Shown: positions 1-5,753 of the stretch, piece after piece
Layout: each line of letters starts with the position of its first letter
Position numbering within the stretch: the stretch's first letter is position 1
Assembly (NCBI RefSeq): GCF_900089495.1
Contig: NZ_LT605203.1
Coordinates: 2,634,675-2,649,338 of the forward strand
DNA: 14,664 nt
Source of the DNA: Thiomonas sp. X19
Lineage (GTDB): Bacteria > Pseudomonadota > Gammaproteobacteria > Burkholderiales > Burkholderiaceae_C
Reading direction: 5' to 3'
The notes under the pieces: model-generated
The model's database searches: none
What the model saw: the letters and a program-made list of their open reading frames with translations, nothing else
What the model was told of the DNA's origin: nothing
Translations under genes and position numbers: made by a program

Positions 1-2
1 CC

Positions 3-593
3 CGGAGCAGCGATCAGGTCAACCTCACGGATGAAGAGTCGCGCATCATGCCCGTGTCGGGTGGGGGCTTCGAGCAAAGCTACAACGCACAAGCCGGCGT
101 GGACATCGCGACGATGATGGTGATCACCCAGCATGTGAGCCAGGCATCCAACGACAAGCGCGAAGTTGTGCCTACGCTGCAGCAGATCCAAGCGTTACCC
201 GCGGTGCTGGGCGAGGTGCACACGCTCATCACGGACAACGGCTTCTTCAGCCAAGCCAACGTGATCGCGTGCAACGACGCGGGTATCGAGCCGCTGCTGG
301 CGCTCAAGCGGGAGTCGCATCACACGCCGGTGATGGGGCGCTTTGCACCCGATGTGCCCGAGCCCCAGACGACGGATCCGCTCGTGCAGATGGCACACCG
401 CCTGGGCACGCAAGCAGGCCGAGCCCTGTACGGCCTGCGCAAGCAGACAGTGGAGCCGGTGTTCGGCATCATCAAGCAAGTGATGGGTTGGCGCCAGATG
501 AGCATGCGCGGGCTGGCCAAGGCACAAGGCGAATGGAGCTTGGTGACCATGGCTTGGAACATCAAGCGCATGCACGTCCTGCGAGCCGCGTGA
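3..593 (+). CDS. IS1182-family transposase, C-terminal part (5' end outside window)
   Basis: This is the C-terminal part of a DDE transposase that cuts and joins the ends of its own IS. The frame is open from base 3, so the gene continues upstream of the window; the ATG at 48 is internal. About 196 residues are visible and align without gaps to the C-terminus of the complete transposase at 10590-11945, roughly 70 percent identical by eye. The second catalytic Asp lies in LITDNGFFSQANV and the catalytic Glu in VEPVFGIIKQVMGW, the usual DDE_Tnp_1_6 pattern. The start of the conserved block (QVNLTDEESRIM) is present. The first catalytic Asp must lie outside the window. No stop or frameshift is seen in the visible part. 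Confidence 0.88.
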   Translation, partial: RSSDQVNLTDEESRIMPVSGGGFEQSYNAQAGVDIATMMVITQHVSQASNDKREVVPTLQQIQALPAVLGEVHTLITDNGFFSQANVIACNDAGIEPLLALKRESHHTPVMGRFAPDVPEPQTTDPLVQMAHRLGTQAGRALYGLRKQTVEPVFGIIKQVMGWRQMSMRGLAKAQGEWSLVTMAWNIKRMHVLRAA

Positions 594-740
594 GGGCAAT
601 AGTGCGCCCCGACCACGCCAAAACCGAGTCCCCAGGCCGCCCCATGTGCCCTCACAGTGTCTCGCCAACCATCGAGAGCGTTCGATCAGCGCGCCGCTGT
701 CAAAAAAAACGCGTCGCACTGATCAATCGGATTCGCTCGG

Positions 741-763
741 GTTCAAGTCCGACAGCCTCCTAG
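741..763 (+). repeat. Right terminal repeat of IS1182 element A
   Basis: This 23-base segment matches 12097-12119 at 20 of 23 positions, including the shared core CCGACAG and the final CTCCTAG. It marks the 3' end of element A. The final CTAG may be the target sequence rather than IS sequence, because both copies end there and CTAG is palindromic. The stop codon that now ends the exbB fragment lies inside this repeat. Confidence 0.65.
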
Positions 764-1282
764 ACCCAGCACCGCAATCAACAAGCCGGAAGCGGTAGCG
801 ATGAGAGCATCGCCAACTCCGCCGGTCACAGCCTGGGTTGCTGCACCAGGGTTGGATAGCGCCTGAAAGGTGTTGAACATGCCGATGATGGTGCCCAGCA
901 GGCCCAGCAGCGGGGCCAGGGTGACGATGGTGTCGAGCACCCACAGTCCGCGGTCGATGCGCGGCGCCTGGTCCATCACGGCCTCTTCCAGGCGGCTGGA
1001 AAAATGGTCCAGCGAGTCTTGCATGTCGTGACGCAAGGCCACGGCAGCGACTTGCGCGGCTGGGGCGTCAGGCTCAAGCTCAATCTTGGCCTTCAGCAGC
1101 TTGGCGTCCACATGCGCGTGGCCCTTCAGCTCATGCACCCAAGACTTGCATTGCACCTGCATGCGGCCGAGAACCCACAAGCGCTCAAACGTTACCGCCA
1201 GCGCCACGAGCAGCAACACGGCCATGATGTAGAGAATGCCGCCCGAGGTTTGGGCAAGGCGGGTAAGAGTGTCAAGCGACAT
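743..1282 (-). pseudogene. exbB: ExbB/TolQ/MotA-family proton channel subunit, 3' end removed by IS1182
   Basis: ExbB is an inner-membrane proton-channel protein that, with ExbD, energises TonB-dependent outer-membrane uptake. The 179-codon frame starts at the ATG at 1282, with GGAG 7 bases upstream. A first membrane segment lies near residues 14-33 and a second near 112-135, containing the family signature APLLGLLGTIIGM. The third segment (ATASGLLIAVLGL) is cut: after about residue 174 the frame enters the IS end and adds only GGCRT before a stop. Family members continue for several tens of residues more, so this is a 3'-truncated gene. The usual partners exbD and tonB are absent. The product might still insert in the membrane but should not make a working channel. 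TolQ is an alternative name, but the length and sequence favour ExbB. Confidence 0.85.
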
Positions 1283-1552
1283 GGTCGGACTCCAGAACAG
1301 GACTGAGTAAAACCATGTACCGTAGGGATTGATTATGACAACTCGTTCAGCCTCAAAAAGTATTTTGTGGTTTTGTGTAACTTTTGTAGTTAACTAGAAA
1401 TAGGATTAACCATTATGCAATTGCGGTTTCAAAGAGGATCGCAATATGTTTTCGGCTAGGAATGGGGGTTGGATTTTCTTGGGTATTAACCTGCATCTTG
1501 GAAAACACCATCAATGAAAAGCGGATCATGGGATTTTCTCGATATCACCCTA
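1283..1552 (-). other. AT-rich leader of exbB, no gene seen
   Basis: This stretch upstream of exbB is clearly more AT-rich than its surroundings and has no credible reading frame. It should contain the exbB promoter. I could not fix a -35/-10 pair with confidence, and I see no good match to the 19-base Fur box expected for an iron-regulated exbB. A short inverted repeat, TAACT-ACAAA-AGTTA on the minus strand, lies at about 1381-1395. Confidence 0.4.
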
Positions 1553-1815
1553 TTACCCAAACTGCAGCTTGGTGCGATAGCACCAGGGCGCCTCCGTCAG
1601 CAGTCGGTGCGCATGCGTGTTGCCCGTCTTGGGGATTGACCCGCGGTTCACGCGCTCGCCACAGGAGCGTTCCGAGGGGCCAATTCGAGGTAGCTCATGA
1701 GCTTGCGCGGATGATCAAAGCGGGCCATGTCGCCGATCTCCGCCACCAGCCCGACGGTGCTGACCACGTCGCCCCCCGCAGGGCGCACAAGGCCTTGACC
1801 ACGGACTGGAGTCGG
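1553..1815 (-). pseudogene. Decayed IS110-family transposase C-terminus
   Basis: Reading the minus strand from about 1815 down to the TAA at 1553-1555 recovers, in shifting frames, the conserved C-terminal domain of IS110-type transposases (Transposase_20). The pieces are VVKALCALRG, then VVSTVGLVAEIGDMARF and HPRKLMSYLEL, then PSERSCGERVNRGSIPKTGN and LLTEAPWCYR. At least two single-base frame changes are needed, near 1777 and 1680. The N-terminal catalytic DEDD domain is not present. It belongs to a different IS110 subgroup from the transposase at 5754-6832. This is a dead remnant, and no element ends were found around it. Confidence 0.7.
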
Positions 1816-1921
1816 CCTCCTCAACAGTTGCTGATGACTCGCTCACAGCGTGTAGCTCGGCACGCAATCGTGCAACCTACAAATCGGCAGGAGGTCGACC
1901 CCGCCCTGCCTGCGGCGATGA

Positions 1922-1947
1922 TGTCTAAGACCAATACTGTTCAGATA
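1922..1947 (+). repeat. IS4 element left end: target duplication plus inverted repeat
   Basis: Positions 1922-1931 (TGTCTAAGAC) are the left copy of a perfect 10-base target duplication. Positions 1932-1947 (CAATACTGTTCAGATA) are the left terminal inverted repeat. The inverted repeat is perfectly matched at 3371-3386, and the direct repeat recurs at 3387-3396. Confidence 0.95.
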
Positions 1948-3386
1948 GACGTTTCTCGTGCACAATCTGGCTCCATCGAGGCTTCGATGGACGGACACGA
2001 TGGCGAGAACTCGCAAGGCGCTGGCGGCGCAGGTTGACGTGGCCCATCTGATCAGCGCGGGGGTGTTGGCCGGCGTGTGCCCGCGCGCCCTGATCGAGGA
2101 GGTGTTGGCGGACACCGGCAAGGCCAGCCAGCGCGAGCGCCGGCTGCCGGCGCCAGCGGTCGTGTACTACGTGATGGCGCTGGCGCTGTGGCGGGAGGCG
2201 CCCCTGGAGGAAGTGCTGCGCGTGGTGTGCGAAGGCCTGCAGTGGTTGGGCGGCGGCGAAGCGGGCGCGGTGCAGGCCAGCAAATCGGCGATCTCGCAGG
2301 CGCGCACCCGATTGGGCCCCGAGGTGATGCGTCGACTGGCCGAACGGGTGCTGCGGCCGCTGGCCGCGCAGGGAGCGCCGGGGGCCTGGTATCGGGGGTT
2401 TCGCGTCATGGCGCTGGATGGCAGTTGCCTGGACGTGGCGGATGAGGCGGCCAACGCCACGTTCTTTGGCTACCCCGGCGCCGCGCGTGGCGAGACCGCG
2501 TTCCCGCAGGCCCGGGTGCTGGGTCTGGTGGAATGCGGCACGCATGCGGTGGTGGCAGCCCGCCTGGCCCCCTACAGCCGCAGCGAACAGAGCCTGGCCG
2601 CCGAGCTGCTGCCCGCCCAGCTCACCGCGGACATGCTGGTGCTGGCTGACCGCAACTTCTACGGCTTCAAGCTCTGGCAGAGCGCCTGCGCCAGCGGCGC
2701 CAAGTTGGCGTGGCGGGTCAAGTCCAGCCTGGGGCTGCCGGTGCAGCAAGCGTTGCCCGATGGCTCCTATCTCAGCACGGTCTTTGACAGCGCGGACCGC
2801 GCGCGGTGCCCGGGGCAAACGGTGCGGGTGATCGACTACGCGCTGCAGGGCCTGGCCACGCCCGGGCAAGACCGCTACCGGCTGGTGACCAACCTCCTCG
2901 ATCCGCAGGCGGCCCCGGCCTTGGAGTTGGCGGCGCTGGACCACGAGCGCTGGGAGATCGAGGGCGTCTTCGACGAGTTCAAGACGCATCTGCGTGGCCA
3001 CAGCACGGTGCTGCGCAGCAAGACGCCGGAGTTGGTGCAGCAGGAGCTGTGGGGCTTGCTGCTGGCGCACTTCGCCGTGCGCCAGCTCATGGCGCAAGCC
3101 GCCTGGCCCCGAGGCCTCGACCCGGATCGCTTGAGCTTCACCCACGCCGTGCGCGTGATCAAGCGCAAGATGCCGCAAGCCGCAGCCGTTCCCCCCTGAG
3201 CGCCTGGCGGCGTGGCGCCATGCGCTGCTCGACGCGATCGCGCAGGGCCGCTGCGTCAGCAGTCGGGGGCGCTTCAACCCACGCGGTGTCAAGCGCAAGA
3301 TGAGCAACTTCAACGTCCGCCATCGCGGTGAGTTGCTCCACCAGAGGCATCAGCCCGTGCCGGTGCTTCGTATCTGAACAGTATTG
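1932..3386 (+). mobile_element. Complete IS4-family insertion sequence (1455 bp)
   Basis: The element is bounded by perfect 16-base inverted repeats and flanked by a perfect 10-base direct repeat; a target duplication of this size is normal for the IS4 family. It holds one transposase gene. The intact duplication shows insertion without later rearrangement at this site, so it is probably one of the younger events in the window. It landed next to the IS110 remnant (1553-1815), whose nearest recognisable homology ends about 100 bases away. Confidence 0.93.
2000..3199 (+). CDS. IS4-family transposase, C-terminus shifted out of frame at a C-run
   Basis: This DDE transposase moves the surrounding IS. 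An IS4-type N-terminal domain spans about residues 10-95 (from LISAGVLAGVCPRALIEEVL), followed by the DDE_Tnp_1 catalytic domain. The Asp residues lie in MALDGSCLDV and LVLADRNFYGF, and the Glu in RWEIEGVFDEFKTHLRG. I chose the ATG at 2000; the GTG at 1958 is in frame but adds an unconvincing leader. The frame ends at TGA 3197-3199, directly after six C residues (3191-3196). In the +1 frame it continues as ERLAAWRHALLDAIAQGR and then NPRGVKRKMSNFNVR to TGA 3375-3377 inside the right inverted repeat, which resembles the family's normal C-terminus. The full product would be about 458 residues. This is either a one-base insertion or a CCC-TGA type +1 frameshift site. Confidence 0.88.
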   Translation: MARTRKALAAQVDVAHLISAGVLAGVCPRALIEEVLADTGKASQRERRLPAPAVVYYVMALALWREAPLEEVLRVVCEGLQWLGGGEAGAVQASKSAISQARTRLGPEVMRRLAERVLRPLAAQGAPGAWYRGFRVMALDGSCLDVADEAANATFFGYPGAARGETAFPQARVLGLVECGTHAVVAARLAPYSRSEQSLAAELLPAQLTADMLVLADRNFYGFKLWQSACASGAKLAWRVKSSLGLPVQQALPDGSYLSTVFDSADRARCPGQTVRVIDYALQGLATPGQDRYRLVTNLLDPQAAPALELAALDHERWEIEGVFDEFKTHLRGHSTVLRSKTPELVQQELWGLLLAHFAVRQLMAQAAWPRGLDPDRLSFTHAVRVIKRKMPQAAAVPP

Positions 3387-3396
3387 TGTCTAAGAC
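3371..3396 (+). repeat. IS4 element right end: inverted repeat plus target duplication
   Basis: Positions 3371-3386 (TATCTGAACAGTATTG) are the exact inverse complement of the left end. Positions 3387-3396 (TGTCTAAGAC) repeat the bases before the element. The +1-frame stop of the transposase (3375-3377) lies inside the inverted repeat. Confidence 0.95.
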
Positions 3397-3544
3397 TGTG
3401 TTTGTTCGCGACTTCTGGACCGTTCTGATGCGCTCTGCCGTTTTGGCTTACCCCTCAACCAGCGTGCGCCGGCCGCAGGTCGAGCGGACGCTGACGTCTA
3501 TGCTCAAGAGACACGGCACAATGGCTTTCCTTCGTCCCTGAATC

Positions 3545-3649
3545 GTGCGTTCTCGGCCCTTTCTTTGTGTCTCGGACATGCTGCCCCCCAATCTGACCAC
3601 CCTCCTGGCCAAGAGGCTGCAGCCCGTGGCCGAGAAGGAGATGGCATGA
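3545..3649 (+). CDS. Very small ORF overlapping the next gene (hypothetical)
   Basis: This 34-codon frame runs from a GTG at 3545 (or 23 codons from the ATG at 3578) to TGA 3647-3649. Its end overlaps the start of the next gene as ATGA at 3646-3649, typical of translational coupling. The peptide from the ATG starts MLPPNLTTLLAKRLQPVAEK. I do not recognise it. It could be a real leader ORF or the 3' remnant of a longer gene cut off when the adjoining DNA was lost. The overlap is the main reason to list it. Confidence 0.35.
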   Translation: MRSRPFLCVSDMLPPNLTTLLAKRLQPVAEKEMA

Positions 3650-3999
3650 GTCCGGAGCGGCTGCAGTTGCTAGCGCAGCGGGTTTGCGCGTTTGTGCGGG
3701 CGGCTGCCACGCCGCCGACGATGGGACGGTTGCGGGACATGCTGGAGCAGGAGGGGATGGACGCCCAGGAGGATGCGCTCCTGGCCCTGTGTCATGCCCT
3801 GGAACTCCAGGGCCGACTGCAGCGTGTCGGGGCGGCGGCTCTGCGCTACCGTGTAGGGCCGAACATCACGCAACCCCTCGATGCTCAAACCCTCGAGGTT
3901 TTGCTGCGGCCCCCCGCCGGCGCAGCGCCAGCCAACCCAGCAACGGGCGCGCCGCGTGTGGTTTACAAACGCAGCGTCCGCAAACCCGCTCAGGGGTAG
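3646..3999 (+). CDS. Hypothetical protein, 117 residues, N-terminal helical domain
   Basis: The start ATG at 3646 has AAGGAG (3635-3640) 5 bases upstream, a strong ribosome-binding site. The first about 75 residues look helical (MSPERLQLLAQRVCAFVRAA, then GRLRDMLEQEGMD and ALLALCHALELQGRLQ) and could form a small helix-turn-helix-like fold ending in ALRYRVG. The last 40 residues are rich in Pro and Ala and end in a basic tail, VYKRSVRKPAQG. The frame stops at TAG 3997-3999 but stays open in the same frame to 4176, where a zinc ribbon is encoded. I do not recognise the family. A DNA-binding or transfer-associated role would be a guess. Confidence 0.6.
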   Translation: MSPERLQLLAQRVCAFVRAAATPPTMGRLRDMLEQEGMDAQEDALLALCHALELQGRLQRVGAAALRYRVGPNITQPLDAQTLEVLLRPPAGAAPANPATGAPRVVYKRSVRKPAQG

Positions 4000-4176
4000 A
4001 ACCCAGGCTTCCACCTGCCCGATCAACCCGCCATCACCGTCCAGGCTATCGAGGCCGTTCCCGCCCGCAGCAGCAACCGTTGTGCACATTGCGGCAAACC
4101 GCATGTGCTGATGGAACACCTGTGCATCGGACGGCAGGAGCGGGCTCTGGTCGTGGTCTGCGGGCCCTGTGCTTGA
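4000..4176 (+). other. Zinc-ribbon coding segment in frame behind an amber codon
   Basis: This segment continues in the same frame as the preceding gene after TAG 3997-3999 and ends at TGA 4174-4176. It encodes about 58 residues with two CxxC pairs, CAHCGKPH and CGPC, separated by about 28 residues, the pattern of a small structural zinc ribbon. There is no ATG before the first cysteine pair and no clear ribosome-binding site. It is therefore either the C-terminal domain of the 3646 gene cut off by a nonsense change, a readthrough domain, or a separate ORF with an unusual start. The cysteine spacing argues that it was coding. Confidence 0.5.
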
Positions 4177-4191
4177 TCTTTAGAGGCGGAG

Positions 4192-4612
4192 GTGTCGCTT
4201 GTCCTGGCCAATTCCACCAATGGATGTGCACAGGAGGAGCCGCAGGAGATCGACGAGGCACATCCCCTGCTGTTCGGTGCTGCCCATGTGCTCAAGAAGG
4301 TCGCAGCAGCGGCTGCAGGGCTTGCTGGATGGGCGCGCGTTGGCGCGTCCTGGCCAGCGTGCGTCGCTTGCAGGGGCTGGACTTGCTGGTGCCCGGAGCG
4401 CTGGCAGGGCGCAGGCTGACCTGGCGGCTGGAGCCGGGGTTTGGTGTGGGGCTGACGATCCGGCGGACTCAGCATCACCGCTGTGTGCTGCAGCGATGGG
4501 CACAAGCGGAGGTGGACCCGCCCAGCCCTTGCGCGATCCGCAGACGCGCGATCTACTTGATGGGATGAATGACATCGAACGGACGCTGGCGTGTTGGCGG
4601 CGTCGGCCATGA
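4192..4612 (+). pseudogene. Frameshifted hypothetical gene (about 140 residues originally)
   Basis: No single frame reads convincingly through this stretch, but protein-like pieces occur in all three forward frames in the expected order. The first frame gives SLVLANSTNGCAQEEPQE and HPLLFGAAHVLKKVAAA (4192 to about 4310). The second gives VRRLQGLDLLVPGALAGR and WRLEPGFGVGLTIRRTQ (about 4350-4510). The third gives RDPQTRDLLDGMNDIERTL (about 4525-4612). The final TGA (4610-4612) overlaps the next ATG (4609), so the last frame is probably the authentic end of the gene. The simplest reading is a gene with two or more small indels. I do not recognise the protein. Sequencing errors are an alternative. 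Confidence 0.4.
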
Positions 4613-4914
4613 CCCGTCGCGCAGCGTCGCTTGCGCCTCTGCGCTCGCAGGCGGAACTCACCGCGGTGCGCACGGCCCTGGTGGGCATCCTGGGGTGCCA
4701 GGATGACGATCTGTGCTTGTGCTACACCCCGGAAGGTCTGATCGAGCTGAAGCTGCAGCGCCTCGATGCCGCAACGCCGCGCGAGACCGTGCTGCGCATC
4801 GGCACGGCCGATGAACTGCAGGCCTGGGCGCAGGCCAGGATGCGGCTGCTGCGACGTGTGGGCCAGCGCACTGTGCGGCGCAGGGCTCCAGAGCCGGGCA
4901 AGCCCTCCCCTTGA
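4609..4914 (+). CDS. Hypothetical protein, 101 residues
   Basis: The ATG at 4609 overlaps the stop of the preceding frame as ATGA, so the two are probably translationally coupled and in one operon. An in-frame ATG at 4591 is possible but lies inside the upstream gene. The protein is acidic to neutral in its middle (ILGCQDDDLCLCYTPEGLIE, then LKLQRLDAATPRETVLRIG) and ends in a basic tail (RTVRRRAPEPGKPSP). It has no signal peptide or membrane segment. The family is not recognised. The frame is intact and its composition is coding-like. Confidence 0.6.
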   Translation: MTRRAASLAPLRSQAELTAVRTALVGILGCQDDDLCLCYTPEGLIELKLQRLDAATPRETVLRIGTADELQAWAQARMRLLRRVGQRTVRRRAPEPGKPSP

Positions 4915-5215
4915 TCCGGGTCAAGGCCGGCGCCGCATCGCCCCCGTAAGCTGCCCGACAGCCTGGGCGCCAGCGGCAGGCCAGATTGCCGAGCTGTGCC
5001 AGCGTTTGTGCAGCCAGGCTGCCGGGCTGCCGGCGGCGGCCTGAGCCCGGCCGTATTCCACTCCGCGCTGCGGCCTGATCTCACCACCTTTTCGCCCACC
5101 TCCCTTCTGACCAGCCATGCCGGGGTGTCCACGGCTTTGCAGATCGTGGCCGTGGCCTGTGGACTGCTGGGGCCGTTGCTGCTGGCGCTGACGCGCCGAC
5201 ACACTTGACGCGGCG
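4915..5215 (+). other. About 300 bases without a confident gene
   Basis: This stretch lies between the small gene cluster and the toxin-antitoxin operon. The only open frame worth noting starts at GTG 4996 and ends at TGA 5208. It would encode 70 residues with one hydrophobic segment near the end (LQIVAVACGLLGPLLLAL) and a short basic tail, like a small membrane protein. There is no good ribosome-binding site and no homology I recognise. Other frames give short runs without support. It may be decayed sequence belonging to the upstream cluster. Confidence 0.3.
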
Positions 5216-5245
5216 TTGGACACACGCCATCTGGGCGAGTAGGAT
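5216..5245 (+). promoter_or_regulatory. Likely sigma70 promoter of the toxin-antitoxin operon
   Basis: TTGGAC at 5216-5221 and TAGGAT at 5240-5245 are spaced by 18 bases, a fair match to a sigma70 -35/-10 pair. The -10 lies inside the palindrome at 5238-5256. A repressor bound there would block RNA polymerase, as expected for an autoregulated toxin-antitoxin operon. Confidence 0.5.
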
Positions 5246-5256
5246 TTAATCCTACT
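5238..5256 (+). promoter_or_regulatory. Palindromic operator before the antitoxin gene
   Basis: AGTAGGAT (5238-5245) and ATCCTACT (5249-5256) form a perfect 8-base inverted repeat around TTA. It ends 21 bases before the antitoxin ATG and overlaps the proposed -10. Ribbon-helix-helix antitoxins of the ParD type repress their own operon through such palindromes. The symmetry is seen directly; the role is inferred from context. Confidence 0.65.
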
Positions 5257-5277
5257 GTCATGATTGGAGTTCACACC

Positions 5278-5543
5278 ATGCGAACGACGCAGCAATTTAG
5301 CATCACCCTGCCGAACGACATGGCCAACGCTGTGAAGGCCAAGGTCATCGCTGGGGAATACGCGACCGAGAGCGAGGTCATCCGCGATGGCTGCGTGCCT
5401 TGATGGCCCAGGATCGCGCGGTCGAGAAGTGGTTGCATGACCAGGTTGGCCCAGCCTACGATGCATTGAAGGCCGACCCTTCACGTGCCGTCACCGCTGT
5501 CCAGGTGCGCGCCCGCTTGGCGGCTGAGTTTGCCAAGGCGTGA
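5278..5543 (+). pseudogene. parD: ParD-type antitoxin with a one-base deletion
   Basis: The ATG at 5278 is preceded by GGAG 8 bases upstream. The first frame gives MRTTQQFSITLPNDMANAVK and then KVIAGEYATESEVIRDG, a typical ribbon-helix-helix N-terminus of ParD/CopG antitoxins. It then hits TGA at 5401-5403. Restoring one base after about 5391 (where family members read DGLRALM) reopens the frame through MAQDRAVEKWL and ARLAAEFAKA to TGA 5541-5543, giving 88 residues, normal for ParD. The defect removes the C-terminal part that would neutralise the toxin. Loss of antitoxin is tolerable here because the toxin gene is also broken. A sequencing error in this one base cannot be excluded. Confidence 0.75.
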
Positions 5544-5587
5544 AGACCTACCGCGTTGTGTTTTCGCCAGAAGCCGTGGAGATGTGA
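5540..5587 (+). pseudogene. parE: ParE/RelE-type toxin, N-terminal remnant cut by IS1111
   Basis: A GTG start at 5540 overlaps the antitoxin stop (GTGA), the standard antitoxin-toxin junction. Only about 14 residues remain (MKTYRVVFSPEAVEM), matching the first beta strand and helix start of ParE/RelE toxins. The frame ends at TGA 5585-5587, where the IS1111 left end begins. The rest of the toxin is not found on the other side of the element, so DNA was lost as well as interrupted. The identification rests on a short match plus gene order. Confidence 0.65.
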
Positions 5588-5599
5588 TGGATGCCTCCC
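5587..5599 (+). repeat. Left inverted repeat of the IS1111-type element
   Basis: ATGGATGCCTCCC is exactly complementary to 7112-7124. It lies immediately after the truncated toxin reading frame. Confidence 0.85.
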
Positions 5600-5753
5600 T
5601 CCCCACGGGGATCGAGGCAGGGGCACGGAGTTGACCGGATCAGCGTCGGGGATCGCCCGCTGCATCGGCGGGTGGGCCCCGAGTGGATACGGCATCGATG
5701 TGCCCAGAACGTGATAGACCACAGGTCTTCACCAACACCATCGGAGGCCCGAA

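Larger units (their letters stand above)
1..763 (+). mobile_element. IS1182-family element A, right part only
   Basis: This is the 3' part of an insertion sequence whose left part lies outside the window. It holds the transposase C-terminus (stop at 591-593) and a noncoding tail of about 170 bases. The right boundary is set by comparison with element B (10571-12119). The two tails differ for most of their length, but their last 23 bases (741-763 and 12097-12119) match at 20 positions, and both end in CTAG. The boundary also coincides with the point where the exbB reading frame loses homology. The family assignment rests on the transposase; the boundary is inferred from two copies only. Confidence 0.75.

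Noticed and set aside
733..760. A T-arm-like motif (GGGTTCAAGTCC) suggesting a tRNA 3' end
   Set aside because: The T-stem does not pair with the standard seven-base loop, no anticodon or D arm lies upstream, and the same bases recur as the IS1182 right end at 12097-12119.
1283..1460. Fur box upstream of exbB
   Set aside because: The region is AT-rich, but no segment comes close to the 19-base consensus on either strand.
1462..2037. Plus-strand frame of 191 codons before the IS4 transposase
   Set aside because: It crosses the IS4 left border and runs opposite the IS110 remnant, whose minus-strand sequence explains the DNA better.
1925..3313. Long antisense open frame opposite the IS4 transposase
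   Set aside because: It is a shadow of the GC-rich transposase gene, with biased composition (many Arg, Gln, His) and no recognisable domain. It also runs across the IS border.
4996..5208. Small membrane protein of 70 residues
   Set aside because: Only one hydrophobic run supports it. There is no ribosome-binding site and it was not recognised, so it is mentioned only within the unassigned stretch.
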